A stretch of 64,000 nt of DNA from Petrosia ficiformis (lineage: Eukaryota; Porifera; Demospongiae; Haplosclerida; Petrosiidae). The stretch lies in the NCBI GenBank assembly GCA_947044365.1, contig OX345639.1, forward strand, positions 1,189,001-1,253,000, in the 5' to 3' direction. A program made the position numbers and the translations under genes. Below, one piece after another: positions 1 to 12,789 of this stretch. Below the pieces are notes generated by a model. That model searched no databases. It saw only the letters and a program-made list of their open reading frames with translations, and had not been told where the DNA came from. The first letter of the stretch is position 1; the number at the start of each line of letters is the position of its first letter.

Positions 1-304
1 GGATTCTCTGGAATTTCGCCGTTCATTTCAAGGGACCAGCACTAAGACACTGAAGTTGCTCTTGATCGCAGATAATGACCTTGCACCTGCAAAGCAGACA
101 CTATATATATATACTACTACATGCAGTAGTTTCACAATAAGTATTGCAAAAGAATTTCAAACATGCTGCACTTATACGTATTCTCTCTGCACTGATCAAT
201 TTGTACCACACCTACTGTGTGCATTAACTGGAGTTATTGCCATATGCTGATGTGTAGACACTCTGCCTTCACAATCTGTTACTGAAATACTAATAGCACT
301 CACT
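1..304. other. Upstream region of PSMB7, possible divergent promoter
   Basis: This stretch holds the presumed promoter of the proteasome gene that starts at 305. On the minus strand an ATG at 26-24 opens a frame that runs off the window edge (MNGEIPEN...). The first 60 bases are richer in GC than the surroundings, so this may be the first exon of a divergently transcribed neighbour sharing a promoter of about 280 bp. Eight codons are too few to identify anything. I saw no clear TATA box. Confidence 0.25.
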
Positions 305-3300
305 ATGGAATCTGTGATTGAAACACCACGAGGAGGATTCTCATTTGAGCTTTGCAAAAGGTTGTCTAAAATATATAAATATCATATAATATTATAATTA
401 TCAATAAGTTCACATACAGCATAATTATATTAAAATTTGACAGGGGGGTGTTGTTTGTGTATGTAAATAGTAAATGTATGTGTTCATGTAATGTGCCTTT
501 TATGTATTCTTGGAATTTGGTAACCTATAGACGTCACTTGGCTAGTCACATGACTTACAACAAAGGTTTCTCCAAATCCACATGATTCCACAGTCCTTGG
601 TCTAAGTTCTTCAACAGATACAGAAAGCGAAGAGTTTTGTGAACTTCAATGCAAATCATCACTGTATAAGAACACCTATCTGATTAACAAGTAGCTATCT
701 TACTTAGCTCATGTGGATGTCATTTAGTAGCCCTGTCACGTGATGTCATAAAAGCACTGTACTAACACGTGTAGCTGAAAAGATTTAGCGGATATATAAA
801 TGAGAGGGGTTAATGTGCCAAATTTGATCAATACTTTGAGTGTGATTATAATTACTATTGAACACCCGTAGAAATTCTGCGAACTACACTAGACTAATTA
901 TTGTTCTAGCCTCTTTATTCATTATTTTATCTTTGCAGTTGCACGACTATATCAAGTGGGTTTCTAAATGTATTCAAAGTTCTATAACTCTTTCCTTCCT
1001 TTTTTCTCATCTTCTTGCTCTGAAAATTGAAGGCATGCATCCATTCTTATTTTTATCATCTTAGTGCTCTTACTCTTCTCTTCCTTTCTCGTCTTCTCCA
1101 TTTGCAAAATTGTTGGTGCAGTTTAACCTTGTTGCCATGGTTACTTCCCTGTAGCTTGACCTTTGACTGTGACGTACATTACAAGGACAATTATATATAG
1201 ATGGTGAAGTGATTATTGACAATGCCAGATGAAACAGTGACATTAAGAGCAACAAGCTTGCTATTGACGCTGACATGGGCGTGGTCACCAAATCATAAGG
1301 GAACAGTCTAGGAAGGGTAGGGTTAAAATTTTAATCACTTAATAAAGTTAATATAACTCTTCCCACTTTAACAGGCCTTTGCCCTTTATAAGATTATTAA
1401 TATGGAGAATGTAAATATGTATGTATGTTTGTATGTATCTATATTTATATTTATTGTGGGTTCACTTCATAAAATATTCAAACTTTCTGTTGATGTCGGC
1501 TATTATAATAAATTGTTTATTCTAACTATGTATTCATAGAAATGAAGCCCTCAGACATGCTGGAATCAAATTTCCTAATCCGGTTAAAACTGGAACCACT
1601 ATTGCTGGTATAGTATTTAAAGATGGTGTAATATTGGGGGCTGATACAAGAGCCACAGAGGTATGTAGACATTGTCATGTGATCTTTGCATCCTACTGTT
1701 CAATTCTATTGATCATGGAGATTTACCTTTCAACACTTGTATAATCAAGTGTGAAATCATACACGTATACCAGGAACTATTGATTTGATTATCATATTTA
1801 TAATAGTTGCTCAATAAAGGTATGTTACCATAGTAACGTACTGGTGTTGTTTTAGTTAACTATAACTAAAACCCCTTTTAGTAAGCCTGCACTGCATTAT
1901 TTTAGTTAAATAAACTATAACTAAACTAAAATTGTGATAAACCAGGTATGCTATATATAACTATACTAAAAGTGGTTGTTATAGTCATCCTGTTTGAGCT
2001 TTCATTATAAGATATTATCTCAAACTTGCAATCATTATACTCCATGTCAGTTACAATATGTTATCAAGAGTATATAATGGAAATAGGGGAGAATATTGCA
2101 CTTCCATATAACCATGTAGCATATAGCTCTGCAAAAAGTACATGACCTTTATAATAATATTCACGATGTAATCATCATGTGTTAACTAGGCATTGAGGCG
2201 TTATGTGACCACATTGTAAACAAACATGGATGATGCAGCAACCACACCATCACGGATCCCATCTGTTCAGTGTTCATCTTGTTTATCAAGTTGTGTTGCT
2301 GGTTCTAAGCGCCCTACAATTAGGGAAGGTGATCTTTCACTGTCAAAGGTTCTTAAGACTTCGGGATTTGTGACCTCTCTCCGGAAAGTTGCAAAGGAAT
2401 ATGACAATCTCGAGGAATAATTGGATTTCACTTTGTAAGGTAAGGTAGTTCAGACTGTTCCAAGTCAGATTCATCGTCACTGTTGATCTCAAAATCACTG
2501 TTTTCGTATAGAACATCTCTCTTGAGCTTCGGTAAGTGTATCTTTCTACATCACTATTCACGTGATTAACATGCTTGTGGGCTTGTGCACCGCCTTGTGG
2601 ACTAGCACATACTTTTTACCATCTTCTCAACTCAAATACTTTTCACAGGGTTGTGCTATTAGTAAGATACCCTCCCTCTCTACTATGTACTCTTGATTTT
2701 ATCAACCTCATCATCTTACACTAAACTACATATATGTCGTAATAATTAATTAATTTAATAGTAATTAAAATACTTGTACCATAATCAGAGAGTATGGTAG
2801 TACTCTCTATGTAGGAATGGCGCCAAAGAAAAGGCCACCCATATATTTCAATTGCAAGTGATGAACTGAAATCTTTGCTAATATATACAAGTAAGTGTTG
2901 ATAGACACATAACCTTTTCATAATAAGACTTGCAAGGTCTTCTAGATTGCCAGAAATCATTGCTAAAGTAGAGAACCTTCATGTGGGAAAACTGCTAAAT
3001 TGTTCCTCATCATCATAATATTATTTTCCAGTAAAATACGTTTCTACGTTTGTGAGCTATCAAAGTAGTTCTAGCACAATACCAATTTATTTTAAGTTAA
3101 ATTCAGAGGAATAATTGTCATACTGTTTTGTTCCAGTCAACGAATACTTTCAGCCACTACAGCAACCTGGAACACTCCTTTTTTTATCTACCGCGCTAGA
3201 AGATGAATATCATTCTTCATAAAATAGAAATGTTTTATAATGAACATTATATATATTTGCATATCTAAAATATTCACTATAGGCGTATAGTAACACTTCT

Positions 3301-4048
3301 ACAAATAGAATATATAACCCAAAAAAATGTAAATCCAGCTGATCACCATCCATACACAACTGTTTTGGATGGGTATATAATTCCGTTTGTGATGTGTTAG
3401 TTGAGCAACCAGACAAGATAGTGTTATTACAATTATTATATATACTTATATGGCAATAATAATAATTCCAATTTGTTGTATAATTCAATAATAATAGTTT
3501 TGATGCTGGGCCAGTGCATGACTGATGCTATAGTCATGCTGGTGGCATTATGAGGCTCTTGACTTATTATATAATTATATATAAATATATAAACCTTTTT
3601 ATGTATATATAATTGTCATAGTTCAGTTTCTTTTTGAACTCATGAGCAGTGAAACATTGGGCAGCTTCAGTCTTCCTTCCCATCTACTGCCATCTTCCTC
3701 AGTAAAAACAATACTAAAAGTGAAGATGAATAGTCATCATGCACAAACATAAAACATTCTGACCTGTGATGAATCCAGCATCAAATTTCCAAATGGTTTT
3801 CTTCAGCTTCATTTTGAACTTTCTTGAAGATGAGTTTACATCTACTCAGTGTTCTGCCCACACTGGTCGGGAGTAATCACCACTCAGCATGAGTGAACCA
3901 CCTCTCATATGAGTGAACCACCTCTCAGATAAAATATGTATAGGGTAGGGTACTGAGATAATATTAAGTATATACTGGATAAAACAGGACTAAATGCAAG
4001 TTAGAATCCAACCACCATTCTAAATATCCTGGGCAGAACACCTGTACT

Positions 4049-4091
<43 letters not shown>

Positions 4092-4269
4092 TGCATAAAC
4101 TTCCCAGGAAATTGTTGCCTAAAATCAGGTATAATGCCATTCTTATTAGCAGTGATGTAATGATTACATCAGTGCTAGTATGTTAATCAACCATGGCAAG
4201 ACAAGGAAGTAATCAATGAATAATTATATATCCAGATTTATCTTCTTGCTGATTTTCTTCACTCCTTTA

Positions 4270-4314
<45 letters not shown>

Positions 4315-7300
4315 ATATATAGTAATATAAAATTAAACAACATTAATTAATTTTAATTTCCCCAAAAATGTTTATCAAAGAAAGATTGGTATTTATATAG
4401 GAAAGTTAACAAATTACTCAGGTAATAATTTCAAAATGAAAAGAACGAGAATAATAAAACAAAATGAAAAACATGTAGGAATATCAACCACACAAACAAG
4501 TACCTTAGCAACAAAATTAAACTAACCCCTTCCATATAACAAGCCTACATAAGTATAGCTAGAGTATGAAAGGAAAACACAAAGAAAGTATAATTATGTA
4601 GGCTTGTTATATGGAAGTAGTTATTTTAATTTTGTTGTTAATTAAGGTACCATCCTCTGTGATCTAATCTTTCTGATCTAGTTATAGTTGATATATTAAA
4701 ATATTTTCTCCATGATTACTATCGTCTGTTCACATTCATGGTGTCCTCAAAATTAGGTTGTTATGACACTATAATATTACATATAAAGGTGTATAGTTTA
4801 ATGTCATAAGGTTAATACATGATTATATTGTAACTCGATAACAAAGCAATGTATTGAATTTAACATACACAAAAAAGAACAGGAAGGATAATTAATTATA
4901 TGACAACAATGAAGGTAAAAGGATTGTTGGTCCTTCCAAACTAAAGTTATAAATATTTTTCGGAGGACAAGATGAATGTGAATGACCTTAATGTTATATT
5001 TATAGTTATATATTGTATATAGGGAACAGTTGTGGCTGATAAAAACTGTGCTAAGATCCATTACATCGCGAAGAACATATAGTAAGCAACAACTAATCTT
5101 ATATTTATAAATGGAGTATAAATATAATAAATTCAGCTTGAGCTTGTATGTTTTGAAAGTTGTAATGATGTCAGCAGAGTGAGAAATAGTGGTTTTACTG
5201 TACTATGTTTGTATGTTTTATCAATGTTTCAGTTCTGGTTGGCAATAGTGGCATTTTCCTGTATATTGGTATGCTAACCAATCCACTTTATGGTTGGTAT
5301 GTGTGTGTGGGTGGTTGGGGGTGTTTTTTAGGAGGAGTGACATTAACATGCATGTACGAAAAAATGTAATATTTATGATGGTATTACAAACATACAAGTT
5401 TCTAGGAGCCTGTAGCGTTGGCAACTACATGTAGTATGCAACTTGTTATATTGCACTTGGTTAACTTCATACTAGGACACCCTATTGGTCTATTGGTTAA
5501 AGTGCTGCACTTGCAATCGAAAGGTTGCAGGTTCGAACCCCACTAGGTGCAGGCTTTTTTCGCACATGAGTATCCTCAAAATGAGGAGATGTTCGTCACC
5601 ACATTCTTCAGAGGGGATGTAAAGTCGTCGGTCCCCGGATGTTGGTTAATATTAGCAACTTGTGGTATTCCAGTTTCCTTGTTAGCCACATTTGTTAAAA
5701 CACTTGTAAAGTTATTTCCTCTCATAGCTGTTGTGGAGCAGGAACAGCTGCTGATACTGAATATACAACAGAGATTATTTCATCAGATCTTGAACTTCAC
5801 AGGCTATCAACAGGCAGAAAAGTAATTTTATAATCATTATAATTATCATTAAAATTAGTAACTTATATCTGTTTTCTATATAGCCTCGTATAGCTACTGC
5901 TTGTCGATTACTGAAACAGTATTTATATCGGTAAGAATTAGAGGTTGGGGCTGTTAATTAAATGTTATATTAAGTGATACACTGATAATCGAATTGGTAA
6001 TATTATTGGTCATTATTGTCACTATTTATAGTATTGATTGGTATCCATTAAATGTAACTAATGTCATTTTGTATGAATATAGTATATTTTGTTAATATCC
6101 ATTAACAGGATTGTAAAATCATTGAGCCAACTGTTGGACATTCTGACCTATGTTCACCACTCTTGTCCTACTCCCTATATACTTTGTATACAGTTCAGTT
6201 TCAATTTACCAGACATTCACTAGATTTATCAGACAATCTCCTGCATGACTGGCTGTTAACACACCATTGTCCATTAATTATTTATTATTTTATCATATAC
6301 CAGAAAGTAGATGTAACATCAAATGTTTATCAGTTAATTGTATCTAAAGTCACTATCAGTTTATTGGAATGTTGGTAAAGCCCTTCATCAGTGCATCACT
6401 AAGCATATATCACTTAAGATCAACTTTTCCACTGTAATCATATCATGAACACACCAGTTTACCTTGAATTAAGTTCTGCTTCATAATAATTGTTTAACAT
6501 TCTTTTGAGTTGAATTATGTAGCTATGGAAACAGCAGATAATACTAATTACCCACGTCTAACTATGGTGATGGTGCCCATAGTAACACAGGGAATTACTA
6601 CTCAATATTCATAATTCTTCTTTGATCAATCTTTAAAAATACACAATGTTTATATAATTATGATCTTTGAATTTCATTTAGCTATCAAGGAGAGATAGGT
6701 GCATATCTTGTGTTAGGTGGTGTAGACAGTACAGGTCCTCATCTCTTTACTATTCATGCTCATGGAAGTACTGATAAACTTCCTTATGTCTCAATGGGTG
6801 AGAATTATAATTATTATAATTTTAATTAACTGATCTTTTTATTGTAAATAAAACCAAACATTTTAATAGAAATTGAACTATCTTCTTCAGTGGTACAACA
6901 ATCACCTGCTGAATAGCTATAGAATGTTGTTTTATTTGAAATAAACGGACTGGTAAATTATGTCTACTGTAAATATACCCAATCATTCAGGACTATAATT
7001 ATACTATATTATACATGTATGTAATACACCCAATCATACAGGACTATAATTATACTATATTATATAGTATAATTATAGTCCTGAATGATTGGGTCTACTG
7101 TAAATAGTAGTGCTGCCCTCGTTGCTAGGGCTTAGAATTCTAAGCCCGCGCACTCGGGCGTGCCGCCCTTGTTGCTAGGGCTTAGAATTCTGTTATAAAC
7201 CGCACTACACCCAATCATTCAGGACTATAATTATACTATATTATACATGTATGTAATACACCCAATCATACAGGACTATATACTATATTATATAGTATAA

Positions 7301-10300
7301 TTATAGTCCTGAATGATTGGGTCTACTGTAAATAGTAGTGCTGCCCTCGTTGCTAGGGCTTAGAATTCTAAGCCCGCGCACTCGGGCGTGCTGCCCTTGT
7401 TGCTAGGGCTTAGAATTCTGTTATAAACCGCACTACACCCAATCATTCAGGACTATAATTATACTATATTATACATGTATATAATACACCCAATCATTCA
7501 GGACTATAATTATACTATATTATACATGTATATAGTACACCCAATCATTCAGGACTATAATTATACTATATTATACATGTATGTAATACACCCAATCATT
7601 CAGGACTATAATTATACTATATTATACATGTATGTAATATACCCAATCTTTCAGGGTTATATATTATACATGTATGTAATACACCCAATCATTCAGGACT
7701 ATAATTATACTATATTATACATTATGTAATACACCCAATCATTCAGGATTATATACTATATTATACATGTATATAATACACCCAATCATTCAGGACTATA
7801 ATTATACTATATTATACATGTATATAATACACCCAATCATTCAGGACTATAATTATACTATATTATACATGTATGTAATACACCCAATCATTCAGGACTA
7901 TATACTATATTATACATGTATGTAATACACCCAATCATTCAGGACTATAATTATACTATATTATACATGTATGTAATACACCCAATCATTCAGGACTATA
8001 TACAGTGTTATTATGTTTACGTGACTGGCTTTGTGAAAAGCAATCAATCGGAAAAGATGAAATGCTTGCATATAAACAGTTGCTATTTGGGCAATTGTAC
8101 AGAATTAACTTGCAATTAATATTTGGGAATTCAAATGTTTGATGTTCTGATCAAATGTCAATGTTTACTTATACATAATGTATTATTTATACACAATCAT
8201 TTGGTCTATTCCCAAGTGATTATTAGACACACTGATCTGTGTATGCATATATGAATATGAGTATGTAGTTTTATAATTTCTGTTCATAGGTTCCGGTTCA
8301 CTAGCAGCTATGGCTGTGTTTGAAGATGGTTTTAGACCAAACATGGAAGTAAGTCAATCAAACATTTCCTCTTTAGAGTAAAATGTAATATATAGTATTT
8401 GCAGCGGAACTATGACATGATGATATAATATTACAAGAATAATTAATAATATTCCCCAATGACTAAACTTTAAAACAATTTAACTACAATATTTGTCATA
8501 TATTGAGTATAATGTCATTCATACATACACATACACACAGCTTGAAGATGCTAAGAAACTTGTCAGAAATGCAGTTGCAGGTGGAATATTCAATGACCTC
8601 GTAAGTTATGTATATTGGTACTAAAACATTTTGATTTGTGGTTCATTGGTGTGTCACCCTATACATCAAACTCCTGGTGTGTTATCATAGAATTTGAGTG
8701 GGGGTGTGGGAGTGGGAATGTCCCCCCCCCCCCACCTCCCTCCCTAAATGAAACCTGAAACCCTGTTGGCTGTTTACTATTACAAACCTACCCATATAAA
8801 AATGTCTAAGCTTATACACATCCCATGTAGCCAAGAATTTCCTATCGATTAGATCATACTTCATAGAAATTTGTAAAGATGAACACCTGCTTTGAACTAT
8901 AGCCAAATGAAAATTATCGGATCAATTAAATCATATTTAATGGAAATTTGTAGAGATGAACATGTGCTTTGAACTATAGCCAAATGAAAATTATCAGATC
9001 ATATTTAATGGAAATTATGATAAATGAACTAATTATTTGCTATTTCACCTCACATTGAAAATATACGCTAAATTCTATGAATAAGGCTGAAAGAAGAAAG
9101 TGAAAAAACGCTGGTATTTGAACCCAGGGCCACTGACTTCAGCCACCAGTGCACCACTAAGCTACGACAACCAGACAACTAGACAACCATCAGCACTTCA
9201 TATACTGCACAAGTGGTACTGAATGCTTCAGTTGCGCACTAGGCAGCCACTGTGTATCCATTATAAATTAAATATTATTGTGTATAATGTTCAAAATCCA
9301 GCTGAAATACATAAATTGTTTGAAGTACACATGTAGTAGACAGTAGTACAGTACAGCTGCAGGTGGAATATTGAATTACATGTGTGACATGTTGATAAGT
9401 AGTCTTGTTCCCAGACTCTCATGAGAATGGGTATGTACCTACATCAAGAATGAGATCGTGGTTCCACTAATAACTTACTTGACATACAATAATAGGTGTA
9501 ATATTATATTCAGTTTACAAGTTCACTACATATTTATCTAATTGGACTATTAAATTTCAAAGTTGTACACTTATTGGTGATTATATTCAATTGCTCAAGT
9601 TACTGTACACAATCCAAAGCATTTCTGTATTTCTTGTTTTGTGTTATTAATAAGGTTAGCAGTACTTAACACCAGTGATTTTGATAAGCTTATATGGTGC
9701 TCAAAGAACTTCTTATTTGGCACTGCACAGTTCTCTCTTTTGGCTAGATGGCACAGTTAATTATGACTATATTATTAGTAACAGTATTAACTCTGTTAAT
9801 TGGCTCAAGATGTATTACCAATGGCACACACACACTAACTTTTGTTGAGCCAATTTGGCCCATGTTTCAAAACTTATCAAAAACTCTGCTTAACAAATGA
9901 TTATAATTATTGTAACTCAATAATGAAGCGAATTTGACATACACAAAAAAGAATGGGAAGGATAACTACGTGAAAATAGTGCAGTTAAAAATATTGTTGG
10001 TCATTTCAAAATGTTGGGAACAGTTTTCTGAGGTCATGACATTAAACTATACACCACTTTCGAGGTCATCCTAAGTGGGAGCTGATTATATTAAATGCTT
10101 TGCATATGATAACAAGAGAATTAAATTACGTGTATCCATACTAGACAATGTAATACATAAGGACATGGATTATTGAGTTACAGTATAATTTTATTACATT
10201 AGACTATACATCATAGTACATATTGAGTCATTACAACCTATTTTTGGTCATCCTGAATTTTATATTAATACTTAAGGTTATGAGAGATTAAATTACATTA

Positions 10301-12661
10301 AAATTTTATTTATCCATATTAGATAGATTAAATCCGTATAAAGTACATAGACCAGACTTGGGGTCAAATACTTCAGTGTTTGTATTTAATATTTAAATAC
10401 TTTTTAAAAGTATTTGTATTTGTATTTTTGAGTTTTGAAATAACAAGTATTTGTATTTGTAATTGAAATGTACTGAAAATGTATTTCAAAAAGCTAAAAT
10501 ACCAATACTTACACTGTCCTTTCATGATGTTTGTTTGTCAGTGATAACTGATTAAACTGAGTACAGAAACTTTAATTTAGACTTAATAAGAAATCAGTAT
10601 TTAGAGTTGTATTTGAAATACTTTAAAGTGTTGCATTAGTGTTGTTTTAGTTAACTAAAACCCCTTTTAGTGAGGTATCATTTTGACCTTTAGTTACTAA
10701 ACTATAACTAAAATACAGGTCTACTGTAATAACTATAACTAACTAAAATGAAAATTAGCCAATAATGGACACTTATTTAGTTAACTAAGACTGAAACTCT
10801 TCCTAATATTATTATTTTAGTTAATTAACTATAACTATAACAAAAAGTGGTCAGTATTAAAACAACACTAATTTTTATTTCAAATTAACCAATAAAAAAG
10901 TAATTGTATTAATTTAATTTTGTACTTTCCTATTTGTCAAGTATTTGTATTTGTAGTTCAAATACTGTGACATGTATTTGACCCCAAGTCTGAGTTACTG
11001 TATTATGTGATTTAAGGTAGTCCATCCTAGTTTGTACAGCTAGTAATCTATTAGGGTTTGACTTTATAATTTCTTGTACTAACTTGACAAACCTGTACTG
11101 TTTCACTTCCCGACTATTATATCTGTACATTAAGGCATAGAAAGGTAGTCCATCCTAGTTTGTACAGCTAGTAATCTACTAGGGTTTGACTTTATAATTT
11201 CTTGTACTAACTTGACAAACCTGTACAGTTTCACTTCCTGACTATTATACCTGTACATTAAGGCACAGAAATATAATTATTCATTATTCAATATTATCTC
11301 CCATGAATATATCATTTGCTCCCCCCCCCCCCTCTTCCAGGGATCTGGAAGTAACATTGACATTTGTGTGATCACTACTGAAGGGGTGGACTATATTAGA
11401 CCTTATGATGAAGCCAATATAAAAGGAGTCAGGTAATTATCATAGTCTTTGATTTATCCTAACATCTCAGTATTGAACAAGATATCCTTATGATTGCTTT
11501 TATGGAGATCATTAATCATTTGGAAGTTTTTTTTTCTGAACACAACAGCCCATAGTTGTGTGTTCTTCTACTTTTCTTCAGTTTTAAAATTCCTTATAAA
11601 GCCTTTGTAATGTCTTTCAGCTAATAGTTACAGTTTGTTTACTTTCTGCTGTTGTAGCAACTCAACATTTATGTACCCAGTGGTGTTTGAAAATTGATGA
11701 TGTTGTATATATTCACTAGTGATGTGCGATGCGTATCAATATATTAAAATATCGATATTTTCATTCAATATCTTAATACAATATTGGCTTTTGAGTGTAT
11801 CACTACGATATATAAGTGGACAGTTTAGCAAACCTTGTTTTTCCCATTTGTCTAATTTTATACCTAAAAGCAATTATAACAAGCTAGTGGGCATAACTTT
11901 GATTAATTTCTTTTACCATTTCTTGACAACTATAACCAAACAGGACATGTATTTAGCATTTCAAATATCATGATACTGTTTGTATCGTGATATTTTTGGC
12001 AGCGATATGCATTACTACTATCTAGTTGTATCACACATTCCTAATATTCACCATTACTGCTAGTTAGGGCAGACCAATTTGTGGACAGCTGGTTGGTACC
12101 AACCACTGTAGACAAATCTCTGTAATTAACAGACTGACAGAGACTATTTTCATCAACACCTACATAATTATGTGTATACCTATATTTCCATCATTAGGGT
12201 TGGAGATTATACATATCCCAGAGGGGCAACTGGTTAGTTCTGCTATAGAGTTAACCAATATGTTTATATCATTGTAGCAATATGTTTATATCATATTACT
12301 ATTTCTGGATTTAATATAATATCATTATCGTCACTATTAAAATATTATAATTTCATACTTTGGAGTAATCAAAATTTTATAATCCTTGTTTGTAGAGCTT
12401 TTTATTTGTTAACCCTAAAAGGTAGTATAATTATTGTTCATTACTACAACCATTATAATTTTTCACATGATTATTGTGTCATATATTTTTCTTAATCGAT
12501 CATATAATTTCATTGTAGACCCCCTCAGTGTAGTGTTAAATAGTTTGGCGATTATTATTCATTTTAAACTTTTTTTTTCTACAGCTGTTTTGGAGACGAC
12601 TGTTAGAAAATTTGAAGTTACAAGTGAAACTGTGAAAACAGTTGAATCAATGGAATCTTAG
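305..12661 (+). CDS. PSMB7: Proteasome subunit beta type-7 (beta2, trypsin-like)
   Basis: Catalytic beta2 subunit of the 20S proteasome. Eleven phase-consistent exons: 305-360, 1540-1660, 5023-5081, 5728-5821, 5884-5930, 6682-6797, 8290-8348, 8541-8600, 11341-11432, 12198-12232, 12585-12661, giving 271 aa (human about 277). A propeptide of about 37 residues ends in KTG before the mature threonine (TTIAG). Mature catalytic positions are present: Thr38 (T1), Asp54 (D17) and Lys70 (K33). Further family blocks are [37 protein letters not shown] and [11 protein letters not shown]. The short C-terminal tail after [11 protein letters not shown] ends ESMES, as in beta2 tails that clasp the neighbouring subunit. 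Most of the 12 kb is intron filled with repeats. The stop lies only 128 bp before ALG14 on the same strand. The immunoproteasome paralogue PSMB10 is less likely, because a sponge would carry the ancestral single form. Confidence 0.95.
361..1539. other. PSMB7 intron 1
   Basis: AT-rich intron of 1.18 kb. No exon, RNA gene or clear transposon was recognised. The open frames near 860-1290 have no coding character and are interrupted by simple sequence. Confidence 0.6.
2226..2420 (+). other. Coding-like island inside PSMB7 intron 2
   Basis: An ATG-initiated frame of 64 codons with composition more like coding DNA than the surrounding intron; its C-terminal half is charged ([18 protein letters not shown]). 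I do not recognise it. It could be a fragment of a transposable element or processed gene, or chance. No splice signals link it to PSMB7. Confidence 0.2.
4755..5012. repeat. Dispersed repeat family A, copy 1
   Basis: Shares blocks such as TTAACATACACAAAAA, GGAAGGATAA and GAAGGTAAAAGG with sequence at about 9900-10100 and 19950-20110. The three copies lie in introns of two different genes in the same orientation. Neither terminal repeats nor a reading frame were seen. Likely a short non-autonomous transposon. Confidence 0.5.
5478..5550 (+). ncRNA. tRNA-like Pol III unit or SINE head in PSMB7 intron 3
   Basis: A 73-nt stretch with an A-box-like block (TGGTCTATTGGTTAAAGTGC), a B-box (GGTTCGAACCC), imperfect complementarity between CACCCTA and TAGGTGC at the ends, and a T6 terminator directly downstream (5555-5560). 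T-arm and D-arm pairing is poor, so a functional tRNA is unlikely; a tRNA pseudogene or tRNA-derived SINE head fits better. I could not assign an anticodon. Confidence 0.4.
6981..8003. repeat. Composite tandem and inverted repeat in PSMB7 intron 6
   Basis: About 1 kb built from a roughly 50-bp unit (core CCAATCATTCAGGACTATAA), present more than a dozen times in direct orientation and twice inverted (near 7060-7095 and 7290-7323). Two nearly identical GC-richer blocks (about 7094-7207 and 7321-7437) are embedded; each contains TTGCTAGGGCTTAGAATTC twice. Open frames here are translated repeats, not genes. Confidence 0.85.
8881..9020. repeat. Tandem duplication, about 77-bp unit
   Basis: Two adjacent imperfect copies around GCTTTGAACTATAGCCAAAT, starting near 8881 and 8958, in PSMB7 intron 8. 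No coding potential. Confidence 0.6.
9103..9172 (-). ncRNA. tRNA-like Pol III unit on the minus strand
   Basis: Read on the minus strand, this has an A-box-like block (TAGCTTAGTGGTGCACTGG), a B-box (GGGTTCAAATACC) and a T6 run right after it (plus-strand A-run at 9103-9108). Stem pairing is incomplete, so I call it a tRNA-derived SINE or tRNA pseudogene. It differs from the unit at 5478. Confidence 0.4.
9660..10110. repeat. Dispersed repeats B and A (copy 2)
   Basis: 9660-9870 carries family B (GGCTCAAGATGTATT, GTGATTTTGATAAGC), with relatives near 16220-16350 and, inverted, near 27390-27560. 9900-10100 is family A copy 2. Both lie in PSMB7 intron 8. Confidence 0.5.
10630..10880. repeat. TTAGTTAACTA-family repeat
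   Basis: A cluster of TTAGTTAACTA/AACTATAACTAA palindromic blocks. The same vocabulary recurs at about 1850-1980, 27140-27320 and 30370-30480. Probably a small inverted-repeat transposon family. Confidence 0.5.
11014..11270. repeat. Recent 128-bp tandem duplication
   Basis: Two direct copies beginning AAGGTAGTCCATCCTAG at 11014 and 11142. They differ at only a handful of bases, indicating a recent duplication just upstream of PSMB7 exon 9. Confidence 0.8.
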
Positions 12662-12711
12662 ATAGTAGTCACGGCATTGTTAATCAAACATTAGATGATT
12701 GTAATAATTTA

Positions 12712-12717
12712 ATTAAA
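12712..12717 (+). terminator. Probable poly(A) signal of PSMB7
   Basis: ATTAAA 51 bp after the PSMB7 stop, inside the 128-bp gap before ALG14. A weak signal type, but it is the only candidate in the gap. Confidence 0.4.
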
Positions 12718-12789
12718 CTCGTAAAATTAAATACAAGGGTGGTCTGCGTGGGCGTACGCGTATAGGGAGTAGTTTCAACAAAAAAGAAA

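Larger units (their letters stand above)
1661..5022. other. PSMB7 intron 2 with several repeats
   Basis: Intron of 3.36 kb. It contains a TTAGTTAACTA-family repeat (about 1850-1980), a coding-like 64-codon island (2226-2420), an (AT)n tract (about 4051-4088), an (ATT)n tract (about 4265-4310) and one copy of a dispersed repeat (about 4755-5012) that ends just before exon 3. Confidence 0.6.

Noticed and set aside
7475..8119. Frames coding [16 protein letters not shown] repeats
   Set aside because: They are the 50-bp tandem repeat read in a 51-bp-compatible frame inside a PSMB7 intron, with no sign of coding selection.
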